Assembly: GCA_051659505.1 (NCBI GenBank)
Contig: JBOFOQ010000020.1
Span: forward strand, 25,762-89,761
Length of the DNA: 64,000 nucleotides
Origin: JAGNZR01 sp051659505
GTDB lineage: Bacteria; Fusobacteriota; Fusobacteriia; Fusobacteriales; Fusobacteriaceae
Reading direction: 5' to 3'
Shown here: positions 9,374-17,170 of the stretch, in pieces
Layout of the letters: each line of letters begins with the position of its first letter
Position numbering within the stretch: the stretch's first letter is position 1
Translations under genes and position numbers: made by a program
The notes under the pieces: generated by a model
The model's database searches: none
What the model was told of the DNA's origin: nothing
The model's input: the letters and a program-made list of their open reading frames with translations, nothing else

Positions 9374-12300
9374 TGGAAAGAATTATATTAAAAGCCAGTG
9401 CTGGAACAGGAAAAACATATAGATTATCAATTGAGTATTTAGTAGCTCTTTTAAAAGGGGAAAGATACAAGGACATAGTTGTTATGACCTTTACTAGAAA
9501 AGCTACATCAGAAATAAAAGAAAGAATCATAAACTTTTTAAAAACAATATCTTATGATGGAAAAGATACTGACTTGGATTTTGAAGAAAAAAATAAAGAG
9601 AAAGAAGATATTCTGGAAAGTATAGAAGTTTATTACAAAGATATTCATAGTGATATTGAAAAAGATAAATTAAAAATAAAAAAAATATATAATGAGATAA
9701 AAGAAAATTCTGATAGAATGAAAATATACACAATTGATGGTTTTATAAATACTATTTTTAAAACAGCCATAGCTCCTACATTAGGACTATCTACTTATGA
9801 GATTGTTGATGAAGATGAAAATAATGAGATATTAAACAGATTATTTGAAAAAATATTTAAAAATAAAGAGAGCTTTGAAATATTTAAAAGTTTTTTAGAA
9901 TCAAATGTTGAGAAAAATTTAGAAAATTATCTTGATATAATTAAAATGCTAATAAATTCTAGATGGAAAATGATTTTGTTAGAAGACTCAGAATTAAATA
10001 AAGAAAAGAAAATATTAGGAGATGGAAGTGAAAATAATTTCCACACTCACTATAAAGAAACAATGAATATATTATTAAAAATAATCAAGTTAAAAAAGGG
10101 AGAAGAGGGAAAGTTAAGTGATGGTCTTACAACTGACTACTTAGATTATGTTAATCTAATAAATGAGAGTGAAATTAAAAATTATTTATTAAAAAATTAT
10201 AAATTATTTTTCAAAAATGATAAATTTCCATGGAGCAAAATAATTGTTAAAAGCACAAAAGCAATTAATTTATTAGAAGAAGAAGAAGTTTTATTAAAGA
10301 ATTATAAGATATTTCAAAAAAAATTAGGGATATATCTACATGATAATGAAATTTTAAAATATGAAAAATTAGTATTACTTTTAATAGATGAACTATATAA
10401 AAATTATGATGAAATAAAATTTAGAGAGTGTAAACTTTCTCATAGCGATATTAGTAATTATACTTTTAAGTACTGTAGAGACGAAAAAATAAATTTATTA
10501 GATATTAATGGTATAACCTCGTATTTTACTGACATATTTGATAGTAAAATTTCAACACTTTTTATAGATGAATTTCAAGATACTAGTGTTTTACAATGGA
10601 AATTATTAAAAGCAGTGGCAGATAAAGCAACTAAAGTAATTTGTGTAGGTGATGAAAAACAGAGTATTTATAGTTGGAGAGGTGGAGAGAAAAAATTATT
10701 TGAAGATTTAAAAAACATATTAAACGGAAAAGAGGAAACTCTAGATAAATGCTATAGAAGTAAGAGATCAATAATTGAATTTACTAATGGTTTATTTAAA
10801 AATATGTCAGATATTTATAGTGATACTTACGGAAGTAAATTTAAAAATAATTGGAATTTTAATGAAGTTACTTCTTATTCAAAATCTAATTCTTATATTG
10901 AAATAGTAGATGCTAATAAAGATAGTAAAAATAGTGATGAACCCTATGAAGAAGTTGTTAATATACTGAAAAATAAATTTTTAGGAAATTATAAAAATGT
11001 TGCAATAATAGGGCGTTCTAATAAAGATTTAGAGAAAATGTCTCTCTATCTTTCAGAAGAAGGAATTCCTTTTATTTTAGAATCTAATGAAAATATATTT
11101 AATCATAGAGTAAATAGTGCAACATTTAAATTTATTAAGTATTTAGTATATGATGATTATTTTTTATTGTTAGAATTTTTAAGAAGTGATTTAGTAAAAA
11201 TGGATTCTAAAAATCTAAAATTTTTATTAGAAAGAAAAGAAAATATTAAAGATTATTTAAGTGGAAATATTGAAGTAACTGTAAATGATAAAATACAAGA
11301 TATAGATAAAAAATTACTTTTAATACTAGATAAAGTCAAATCATTAATAACCGAAAATAAAATAAATAATTATAGTACTAAAAATTTAATTGTAGAGATA
11401 ATGAAAAGTTTTGGTGCATTGGAAGAATATAAAGAAAAAACTGATGTGAAAAATTTTTATAGATTATTAGAAATAGCAAAAGAATACAATAGTTTAAATG
11501 AGTTAGTTAGAGAAGAAGGAGAAAATCCTACTAATAACAAATTTAAACAAGTGGCAGTGGAAGAAAAGAATGCTATTATTTTAATAACTGTTCATAAGTC
11601 CAAAGGATTAGAATATGATACAGTATTTTATCTATATAAAAATTCTGGGAAAAAAGGTGTTTCAGATAATGGTAGTTTAGATTTCACTGTAAAATTAAAT
11701 GAAAACTACGACTTAATAACAAATTTTTTAATTTTAAATACAAATTATAAAAATGTTGTTTCTTTTCTTCAAGGAGACTATAGCTATATAGATTTAGAAG
11801 AGGGGAAAATTGAGCAAGAAAAAATTAATGTTTTATATGTTGGGCTAACTAGAGCTAAAAATAATATATTTTTAGTAATGGGAAAATGTGTAAAAAATGA
11901 TAGTTTAACTTTAGCTTTAGAGAACTTAGAATATAATAATGGTGAATTTATAAGAGAAGAGTATTTAAAAGAGGATACAGTAGGAGAAAAAATCTTATTA
12001 GGAGAGGAACTTGATTTTTTCTTACCCCGTTTTAATTATGAGGAATTAAGAGTGAATTCAGAACTAATAGAAGATAAATTTAAATTGTTCAGTTTTTCAG
12101 TTGAAGAAAAAAGATTAATAGGTACTGCTGTACATGGTTACTTAGAAAATATTTTGTATAATGATAAAGAGGAAAAACAAAGGGCAAAAGATATAATATA
12201 TTCAAATTATGCCTCTGAAATAGGTAATGATAAATTAAAACTAATATTAAATAGTTCAGAATTAGAAGACTCAATAAAAGATAATATACATATTTTTTCA

Positions 12301-12564
12301 AAAGAATGGGATTATATATATTCAGAATATGAAATTAACTTAAATAAAGAGTCTAAAAGAATAGATAGACTAATGATAAAAAAAGCACAAGAAAATAAAA
12401 AAGGAAGAATATTAATTGTAGATTATAAAACAGGTGGAAGAGATGATTCTCAGCTAGAAGAATATAAAAAGGCTATAGAAAACCACTTAAATGAGTTAGG
12501 GGTAAAAAAAGATTATGTAGTGGAAACAGAGTTTATGACGTTGAAACTCCCTAAATTACTATAA
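9373..12564 (+). CDS. addA: AddA-type UvrD/RecB helicase-nuclease subunit
   Basis: This is the motor and second nuclease of the AddAB-type complex. UvrD-family motifs run in order: Walker A ASAGTGKTYR (near residues 8-17), FTRKATSEI, Walker B FIDEFQDTS, motif III GDEKQSIYSWRG, HKSKGLEYD and VGLTRAKNNI. The C-terminus carries a RecB-like nuclease with IVDYKTGG, about 40 residues from the end. I start it at the ATG at 9373, which overlaps the addB stop and has AAAGGAG eight bases upstream; the open frame extends upstream, but only inside addB. The size (1063 aa) is a little below Bacillus AddA. A strong terminator follows. Confidence 0.85.
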   Translation: MERIILKASAGTGKTYRLSIEYLVALLKGERYKDIVVMTFTRKATSEIKERIINFLKTISYDGKDTDLDFEEKNKEKEDILESIEVYYKDIHSDIEKDKLKIKKIYNEIKENSDRMKIYTIDGFINTIFKTAIAPTLGLSTYEIVDEDENNEILNRLFEKIFKNKESFEIFKSFLESNVEKNLENYLDIIKMLINSRWKMILLEDSELNKEKKILGDGSENNFHTHYKETMNILLKIIKLKKGEEGKLSDGLTTDYLDYVNLINESEIKNYLLKNYKLFFKNDKFPWSKIIVKSTKAINLLEEEEVLLKNYKIFQKKLGIYLHDNEILKYEKLVLLLIDELYKNYDEIKFRECKLSHSDISNYTFKYCRDEKINLLDINGITSYFTDIFDSKISTLFIDEFQDTSVLQWKLLKAVADKATKVICVGDEKQSIYSWRGGEKKLFEDLKNILNGKEETLDKCYRSKRSIIEFTNGLFKNMSDIYSDTYGSKFKNNWNFNEVTSYSKSNSYIEIVDANKDSKNSDEPYEEVVNILKNKFLGNYKNVAIIGRSNKDLEKMSLYLSEEGIPFILESNENIFNHRVNSATFKFIKYLVYDDYFLLLEFLRSDLVKMDSKNLKFLLERKENIKDYLSGNIEVTVNDKIQDIDKKLLLILDKVKSLITENKINNYSTKNLIVEIMKSFGALEEYKEKTDVKNFYRLLEIAKEYNSLNELVREEGENPTNNKFKQVAVEEKNAIILITVHKSKGLEYDTVFYLYKNSGKKGVSDNGSLDFTVKLNENYDLITNFLILNTNYKNVVSFLQGDYSYIDLEEGKIEQEKINVLYVGLTRAKNNIFLVMGKCVKNDSLTLALENLEYNNGEFIREEYLKEDTVGEKILLGEELDFFLPRFNYEELRVNSELIEDKFKLFSFSVEEKRLIGTAVHGYLENILYNDKEEKQRAKDIIYSNYASEIGNDKLKLILNSSELEDSIKDNIHIFSKEWDYIYSEYEINLNKESKRIDRLMIKKAQENKKGRILIVDYKTGGRDDSQLEEYKKAIENHLNELGVKKDYVVETEFMTLKLPKLL

Positions 12565-12566
12565 AT

Positions 12567-12605
12567 AAAAAAGTAGGAATTTCTAAAAAAATCCCTACTT
12601 TTTTC
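12567..12605. terminator. Bidirectional terminator between addA and the opposite-strand gene
   Basis: The repeat AAAAAGTAGG...CCCTACTTTTTT has an A-run on the left and a T-run on the right. It can therefore stop transcription from addA on the plus strand and from the convergent gene on the minus strand. Confidence 0.85.
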
Positions 12606-12607
12606 AT

Positions 12608-13483
12608 TTAAAATCTATAACCACAGGCTATGGAGTAACTCTCTCTTTCTCCGAAACCTATTTCTCCAGTAAGTTCTGTACTTTCAGTAAGTTCTGCTCT
12701 TATACCTATAATCTTATTCCACGGCTCTTTAGATTTTTCAGAAATTTCAAATTTACCATTTTCCACAGGAAACGGCAAAGGAAGAACATTTGAAATATCT
12801 CCTTTTAATGTCTGGGATATTTCTTGGTACATAGCACCTATCCATATGGAAGTAGGAATAGATTTAATAGAAAATGAATATCCAATTCTAGGAGCTACTA
12901 TAAAGGCATCTACTTGTCCATGAATTATATCTAAGTCTGTTCTAGAAAAATTAATATCAAGTAATGCAAATATATCTTTATATCCACCAGCAAAAATAGT
13001 TCCTACACCGTAGGTTAAACCTTTGTAATTTAAAGTGAAATCTTGATTTTTAATAGAAAGAGCAGGAATATTTTTTACAGATAAATCTATCTTAGCTTTT
13101 GTTATCCCTTTTGACTGACCAAATAATGCATATACATTAAGAAAAGGAAAAACCCACAGATCTCCTTTTAGTACTTTTATATCATTAGTGGTCTCAGCAT
13201 TTTTCACAGCAATATTTATTTTATTCAAATTTACTGAAGTTGCAGGAAGAAGAGGAAAAAGTTTAATTTTAGCAATACCACTCACATTTAATTTATTTAC
13301 ATTTATACCTTGTTTCATGTTTACATAGATAAGATTTATTCCAAAAGGTTTCGGTAAAATATATCCTTTTTCAGTTACTTCTTTACCATAAATAGGAAAA
13401 AAACTTTCTTCACTTTTAGTAGTAGAGAAAAGAATGACAATAAGAAATAATACAGTTAATTTTTTATTCAAATTACTCTCCAT
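12608..13483 (-). CDS. Secreted, outer-membrane-like protein of unknown function
   Basis: I do not recognise this protein by name. The N-terminus MESNLNKKLTVLFLIVILFSTTKS is a signal peptide. The rest (about 270 residues) is made of alternating short strands with many aromatic and glycine residues and ends in ACGYRF, a C-terminal aromatic typical of outer-membrane beta-barrels. Segments such as GYILPKPFGINLIYVNM and GDLWVFPFLNVYALFG look like barrel strands. I place the start at the ATG at 13483. A TTG start at 13534 is possible on paper, but that TTG is part of the -35 box TTGACA, so it would lie upstream of the transcript. It is monocistronic, with a terminator on each side. Confidence 0.6.
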   Translation of the reverse strand: MESNLNKKLTVLFLIVILFSTTKSEESFFPIYGKEVTEKGYILPKPFGINLIYVNMKQGINVNKLNVSGIAKIKLFPLLPATSVNLNKINIAVKNAETTNDIKVLKGDLWVFPFLNVYALFGQSKGITKAKIDLSVKNIPALSIKNQDFTLNYKGLTYGVGTIFAGGYKDIFALLDINFSRTDLDIIHGQVDAFIVAPRIGYSFSIKSIPTSIWIGAMYQEISQTLKGDISNVLPLPFPVENGKFEISEKSKEPWNKIIGIRAELTESTELTGEIGFGERESYSIACGYRF

Positions 13484-13505
13484 AATATTTTTTTGAACTT
13501 CTAAT

Positions 13506-13534
13506 ATAATATTATATAAAACATGTGTTGTCAA
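13506..13534 (-). promoter_or_regulatory. Sigma-70 promoter for the outer-membrane-like protein
   Basis: On the minus strand, TTGACA (13534-13529), a 17-base spacer and TATTAT (13511-13506) form a near-consensus promoter. Transcription should begin about 15 bases before the chosen ATG at 13483. This is the main reason for rejecting the longer reading frame. Confidence 0.8.
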
Positions 13535-13545
13535 TAACTTAAAAT

Positions 13546-13582
13546 AAAAACTCCAAAATAAATTATCTATTTTGGAGTTTTT
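13546..13582. terminator. Terminator-like inverted repeat
   Basis: AAAAACTCCAAAATA pairs perfectly with TATTTTGGAGTTTTT across a 7-base loop. Read leftward it would end the minus-strand transcript of the decayed oxidoreductase gene at 13723-13998. From 13583 to 13722 I see no gene, only a weak CTATTTCG/CGAAATAG inverted repeat and a stretch that may be more decayed coding sequence. Confidence 0.75.
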
Positions 13583-13722
13583 ATATATTTATTTTTTTAA
13601 TAAAATTTTATGTTTAGTATGAAGCAAGTAATGAGCACTATCAGTCTACAAGCACCTATTTCGTTAAGTTCTTTGAGATAACATAGTTTCGAAATAGAAA
13701 ACTTTTTATATTTTATCTCTTT

Positions 13723-13998
13723 TTATAAATCTTTTCGTGGAAGTCTATAATTAGGTATTCCATATCTTAGCACTTAGCATACCTCCGATAACAGCAACAG
13801 ATTTCCCAGTTGCTGGAGCATTTTTATTAATTTTATAGCAACTTCATAACCAATAGCACAATCAGAAGTATAATAAATTGTTTCAGCAGTCTTTTTTATT
13901 AAATTCAGTGTAGAAAGGGTAGCACTTCCTTTTAAAATATCATCTATCAAATTTGTGAGTTGTGCTTCACTAAAAATTCCAATACTAAGTCTACTCAT
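13723..13998 (-). pseudogene. Decayed NuoF/GltD-type flavoprotein oxidoreductase remnant
   Basis: Conceptual translation gives pieces of a large redox protein. First comes a helical region resembling the iron-sulfur part of NuoF (KKTAETIYYTSDCAIGYE). In a shifted frame NAPATGKSVAVIGG follows, the start of the FAD-binding fold of GltD/NfnB-like enzymes. Then comes YGIPNYRLPRKDL, another GltD hallmark. In intact relatives about 30 residues separate the last two; here they are joined directly (GG-ML-...-YGIP), so an internal deletion has occurred. A 7-base tandem copy (TGCTAAGTGCTAAG) then breaks the frame in the middle of GGMLRYGIP, and a base appears to be missing in an A-run near 13831. The first 74 codons are still open. 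It is a relic, not a working enzyme; the assignment rests on motif memory. Confidence 0.6.
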
Positions 13999-14152
13999 AA
14001 TTCTTTCTGATATAATAAAGATATATTTTTTTATATTTTATGTATTATATTCAACCTTTATTATTTTTATTATAACATATTTAACTTAAATTTATAATTC
14101 TGATTAATAGTTCAAATTTTCACAAGTATGATTTTTATTTATCGTAATTATA

Positions 14153-14181
14153 TTGACTATATGTTTCACATATGATAGTAT
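14153..14181 (+). promoter_or_regulatory. Promoter with an operator-like palindrome in its spacer
   Basis: TTGACT (14153-14158), 17 bases and TAGTAT (14176-14181) precede the peptide-binding lipoprotein gene. The spacer holds a perfect hyphenated palindrome ATATGT-TTC-ACATAT (14159-14173), exactly where a repressor would block RNA polymerase. No regulator gene is adjacent, so the protein that binds it is unknown. Confidence 0.6.
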
Positions 14182-14226
14182 AATAAAAATAATAATATTT
14201 TAATACGTATTTATAGGAGGAATAAT

Positions 14227-15747
14227 ATGAAGAAGTTTTTAATTTTTTTTACAGTTTCTTTAATTGCTTTAACTGGTTGTAAAAAATCTCAAGATACTGT
14301 AGGTAAAGTGATAGAACCTAAAATAGTAAAAATTGGCGTAGGTGGAAAACCTAAAAGCTTAGATCCTTATATGTATAATGAAATACCTGGATTATTTGTT
14401 TCAAAACAAACATTTAGTACGTTACTAGTAAATAATAATGGAGAAGTAACTCCAGAATTAGTAGAGAGCTATAAATATTTAAGTGAGTTAGAAATAGAAT
14501 TTAAATTAAAAAAAGGAATAAAGTTTCATAATGGTGAAGAACTAAAAGTTTCAGATGTTATTTATAGCTTTAATAGAATGAAAAGAAAGCCTGCAAGTAA
14601 GATAATGGTGGAAGATATAAAAGAAATAATTGATTTAGGGGATAATAATTTCAGAATAATATTAACTAAGCCTTCAGCACCTCTACTATTTACTTTAGCT
14701 CATCCTCTTACATCTATTTTAAGTGAGAAAGACACTGAGAATAAAAAAGATGATATAAGCATAACTCCTGTAGGAACGGGTCCTTTTAAATTTGTTAGTT
14801 GGGGAAATGGAGAAGATATTAAACTAGAGTCTAATAATGATTATTTTAAAGGGAAAGCAAAAATAGATGGGTTGAATTTTAAAGCGATAACTGAAGGGAG
14901 CTCAAGAGTTGCTGCCCTTGAAACTGGTGAGATAGATATTGGCGTGGGAATAGTTGCTATTGATAATCAGATAATTGAAAAAAATGAAAATCTAATTTTA
15001 ATATCAAAACCTACTACAAGCACAGAATATATAACTTTAAATCTTAAAAATAATGAAGAATTAAAAATAAAAGAAGTAAGACAAGCTATAAATTATGCAA
15101 TTGATAAACAAGGGATTATAGATGCTATTTACTTAGGTAAAGGAATCATTGCAGATACAATAATAAATCCTGCAGTTTTTGGTACTTATCAACTTGGAAA
15201 AAAATATGATTTTAATCCTCAAAAAGCTAAAGAGCTGTTAAAATCAGTTGGAAAAGAAACAGGATTAAAATTTAAAATTTGGGTAAATGATAATGTTTCA
15301 AGAATTCAAGCAGCTCAAATTATTCAATCTAATCTGAGAGAAATAGGGATAAGTTTAGAAATAGAAGTTCTTGAGTGGTCAACTTATTTGCAAAGAACTG
15401 CGCAAGGAGAGCACGACATGTTCTTAGGTGGTTGGGTATCTGGCACATCAGATGCAGACATAGTTTTATTCCCATTGTTACACTCTTCATCTATGGGTGG
15501 AGCTGGAAATAGAGCTTTTTACTCTAACCCTCAAGTGGATAAGTATATTGAAGTAGGGAGAACTGCTACTACTTTGGAAGAAAGAAAAGAGGCATATAAA
15601 GAAGCACAAATTATCTTATCAGAGGAGCTTCCTCTTATTACATTGTTCTATAAAAATGAAAATATTGGTTTAAGTAAAAAAATAAAAAATTTCGTATATA
15701 ATGCAACTACTATGCACACACTATACGGAATTGAAAAACTAGACTAA
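14227..15747 (+). CDS. Oligopeptide ABC transporter substrate-binding lipoprotein
   Basis: A family 5 extracellular solute-binding protein (OppA/DppA type) that captures peptides or similar ligands for an ABC importer. The signal peptide ends at the lipobox LTGCKKS (Cys18). The family signature appears as GGKPKSLDPYMYNE near residue 40, followed by VTPELVESYKYL and IKFHNGEELKVSDVIYSFNRM. The length (506 aa) is normal. No permease or ATPase genes are adjacent, so it is an orphan receptor that must use components encoded elsewhere. It is clearly paralogous to the lipoprotein at 55291-56895. An S66 peptidase gene follows after 46 bases and is probably cotranscribed, which suggests that the imported peptide is cut in the cytosol. 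Confidence 0.9.
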   Translation: MKKFLIFFTVSLIALTGCKKSQDTVGKVIEPKIVKIGVGGKPKSLDPYMYNEIPGLFVSKQTFSTLLVNNNGEVTPELVESYKYLSELEIEFKLKKGIKFHNGEELKVSDVIYSFNRMKRKPASKIMVEDIKEIIDLGDNNFRIILTKPSAPLLFTLAHPLTSILSEKDTENKKDDISITPVGTGPFKFVSWGNGEDIKLESNNDYFKGKAKIDGLNFKAITEGSSRVAALETGEIDIGVGIVAIDNQIIEKNENLILISKPTTSTEYITLNLKNNEELKIKEVRQAINYAIDKQGIIDAIYLGKGIIADTIINPAVFGTYQLGKKYDFNPQKAKELLKSVGKETGLKFKIWVNDNVSRIQAAQIIQSNLREIGISLEIEVLEWSTYLQRTAQGEHDMFLGGWVSGTSDADIVLFPLLHSSSMGGAGNRAFYSNPQVDKYIEVGRTATTLEERKEAYKEAQIILSEELPLITLFYKNENIGLSKKIKNFVYNATTMHTLYGIEKLD

Positions 15748-15793
15748 TTTAGAAAATCTTTACACATCAATATGCAGAGGAGATATATATATT

Positions 15794-16792
15794 TTGAAAA
15801 AAAAATTGACTATAGGTGTATGTGCTCCTGCTTCTCCAGCACATATTTGGTTTGAGGATAAATATAATTATGGAATAAAAGTTTTGCTTTCAATGGGATT
15901 TGATATTGTAGAAGGGAAATTAGTAAGAGATAAAAAGAATCAGGGATATAGGACGGCTAATGGGTATGAGAGAGCTATGGAATTTATGGAGCTAATTAAT
16001 AACGAAAAAATAGATATTATTATGCCTGTAATTGGGGGATTAAACTCTTCTAGTTTAATTCCATTCTTAGATTTTAAAAAAATAGGAGCTTCTAATAAAA
16101 TTTTATGTGGCTATAGTGATATTACATCTCTGCAAATAAGCATTTTATCTCAAACTAATCTTAAATGTATATATGGTGGTGCTGTAGTTCCAACTTTTGG
16201 TGAATATAAAGATAACGATTACGCCAAAGAAAGTTTTCTTAACTCACTTAATAAAGAAAATTATGAATTCATTCCACCAACTAAATGGTCAAATATTCTT
16301 CTAAATGCTTTTACAAATGATTGGAAAGATTTAGATAGAACCTATTTTGAAAATCAAGGATGGAAAGTAATAAGTAAAGGTTATAGTGAAGGGATAGTTT
16401 ATGCGGCAAATATAAATACACTAGTTCCTCTTTTTGGAAGTAAATATGTACCTGATTTCACCAATTGCATTCTTATATTAGAAGAAGCAAATGCAATAAT
16501 AAACATGGAAGAAAGAAGTTTAAATGCTCTTAAATTATATGGAGTTTTCGATAATTTAAAAGGACTTATTTTTGGGAAACCTGAAAGTTATGATGATAAA
16601 AATTCTAATATTTCGTACAAAGAACTAATAGAAGAAATAGTAGGAAAAAAAGATTATCCTATTATTTATGATTTTGATTGTGCACATACTATTCCAAGTA
16701 TTTGTATTCCTCAAAGAAGTCAAATGATTTTAGATGCAACTTCAGATAAGGTAAGAATTTTTGTAAAAAATAATTTTATTGTTAATCCATAG
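15794..16792 (+). CDS. S66 family LD-carboxypeptidase / MccF-like peptidase
   Basis: A cytosolic serine peptidase of family S66. Members either cleave the L,D bond of tetrapeptides from recycled murein (LdcA) or detoxify microcin C-type peptide-nucleotides (MccF). N-terminal IGVCAPASP, the nucleophile elbow GYSDIT (Ser near residue 112), the Glu in ILEEANA and the C-terminal His in CAHTIPS give the full Ser-Glu-His triad. The extra length (332 aa) and the GGLNSSSLIPFLD segment resemble the MccF branch more than LdcA. The start is a TTG 11 bases after AGAGGAG. Its position behind a peptide-binding lipoprotein supports processing of an imported peptide. Confidence 0.82.
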   Translation: MKKKLTIGVCAPASPAHIWFEDKYNYGIKVLLSMGFDIVEGKLVRDKKNQGYRTANGYERAMEFMELINNEKIDIIMPVIGGLNSSSLIPFLDFKKIGASNKILCGYSDITSLQISILSQTNLKCIYGGAVVPTFGEYKDNDYAKESFLNSLNKENYEFIPPTKWSNILLNAFTNDWKDLDRTYFENQGWKVISKGYSEGIVYAANINTLVPLFGSKYVPDFTNCILILEEANAIINMEERSLNALKLYGVFDNLKGLIFGKPESYDDKNSNISYKELIEEIVGKKDYPIIYDFDCAHTIPSICIPQRSQMILDATSDKVRIFVKNNFIVNP

Positions 16793-16804
16793 ATAAAAAA
16801 AACA

Positions 16805-16834
16805 TTGACAAGATATAACTGTATAGCTTATTAT
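16805..16834 (+). promoter_or_regulatory. Promoter of the tRNA-Ser/tRNA-Thr operon
   Basis: TTGACA (16805-16810), an 18-base spacer and TATTAT (16829-16834) lie 12 bases before the first tRNA. This is a compact, strong stable-RNA promoter. Confidence 0.75.
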
Positions 16835-16846
16835 ATGTGGAGAATA

Positions 16847-16932
16847 GGAAATGTAGTTCTAATGGTAAGACATCACCTTGGAAAGGTGACGAGGTAACAC
16901 TCTTGCAGGTTCAACTCCTGTCATTTCCGCCA
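16847..16932 (+). tRNA. tRNA-Ser (GGA), atypical body
   Basis: The acceptor arms GGAAATG and CATTTCC pair perfectly, with discriminator G and an encoded CCA. The anticodon arm is TCACC-TTGGAAA-GGTGA, giving anticodon GGA. The variable region of 15 bases holds a GAG/CTC stem, so this is a class II tRNA, and G73 agrees with serine identity. The T arm is GCAGG-TTCAACT-CCTGT. The D arm (GTTCTAATGGTAAGAC) is short and looks more like that of a glycine tRNA than the usual serine D arm. It reads UCC/UCU codons. Confidence 0.8.
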
Positions 16933-16944
16933 TTACACATATGT

Positions 16945-17019
16945 GCACCTCTAACTCAGTGGTAGAGTAATTCCATGGTAAGGAATAAGTCAACAGTTCA
17001 AATCTGTTGTGGTGCACCA
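16945..17019 (+). tRNA. tRNA-Thr (GGT), atypical body
   Basis: The acceptor strands GCACCTC and GTGGTGC pair except for one U-U at pair 6-67. The D arm is ACTC-AGTGGTA-GAGT, the anticodon arm ATTCC-ATGGTAA-GGAAT (anticodon GGT), and the T arm AACAG-TTCAAAT-CTGTT, with an encoded CCA. G1-C72, C2-G71, G35 and U36, the known threonine identity elements, are all present. A second, alternative pairing of GTGCACC with GGTGCAC (16943-17017) is perfect but would leave two unpaired bases after the T arm. It lies 12 bases after tRNA-Ser, in the same operon. Confidence 0.75.
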
Positions 17020-17047
17020 TTTTTATAATATTAATAATATTTTTAAT

Positions 17048-17088
17048 AAAAAACACACTATAAAATTTAATGGTGTGTTTTTATTTTT
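17048..17088 (+). terminator. Terminator of the tRNA operon
   Basis: AAAAAACACAC pairs with GTGTGTTTTT around an AT-rich loop and runs into a T-tract, 30 bases after tRNA-Thr. Confidence 0.8.
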
Positions 17089-17170
17089 TTCATTTAGAAT
17101 ATAGTAATCTTAAATTATAGATGAATTTTTTTGAAAAAAAGTGTATAATTGGTATATACAGGAGGGAGAT

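Noticed and set aside
14227..15747. Possibility that the peptide-binding lipoprotein belongs to a full Opp/Dpp operon
   Set aside because: No permease or ATPase genes exist on either side; the next genes are an S66 peptidase and tRNAs.
16859..17056. Minus-strand open frame across the two tRNA genes
   Set aside because: It is read antisense through tRNA sequence and resembles the spurious tRNA-derived proteins often found in databases.
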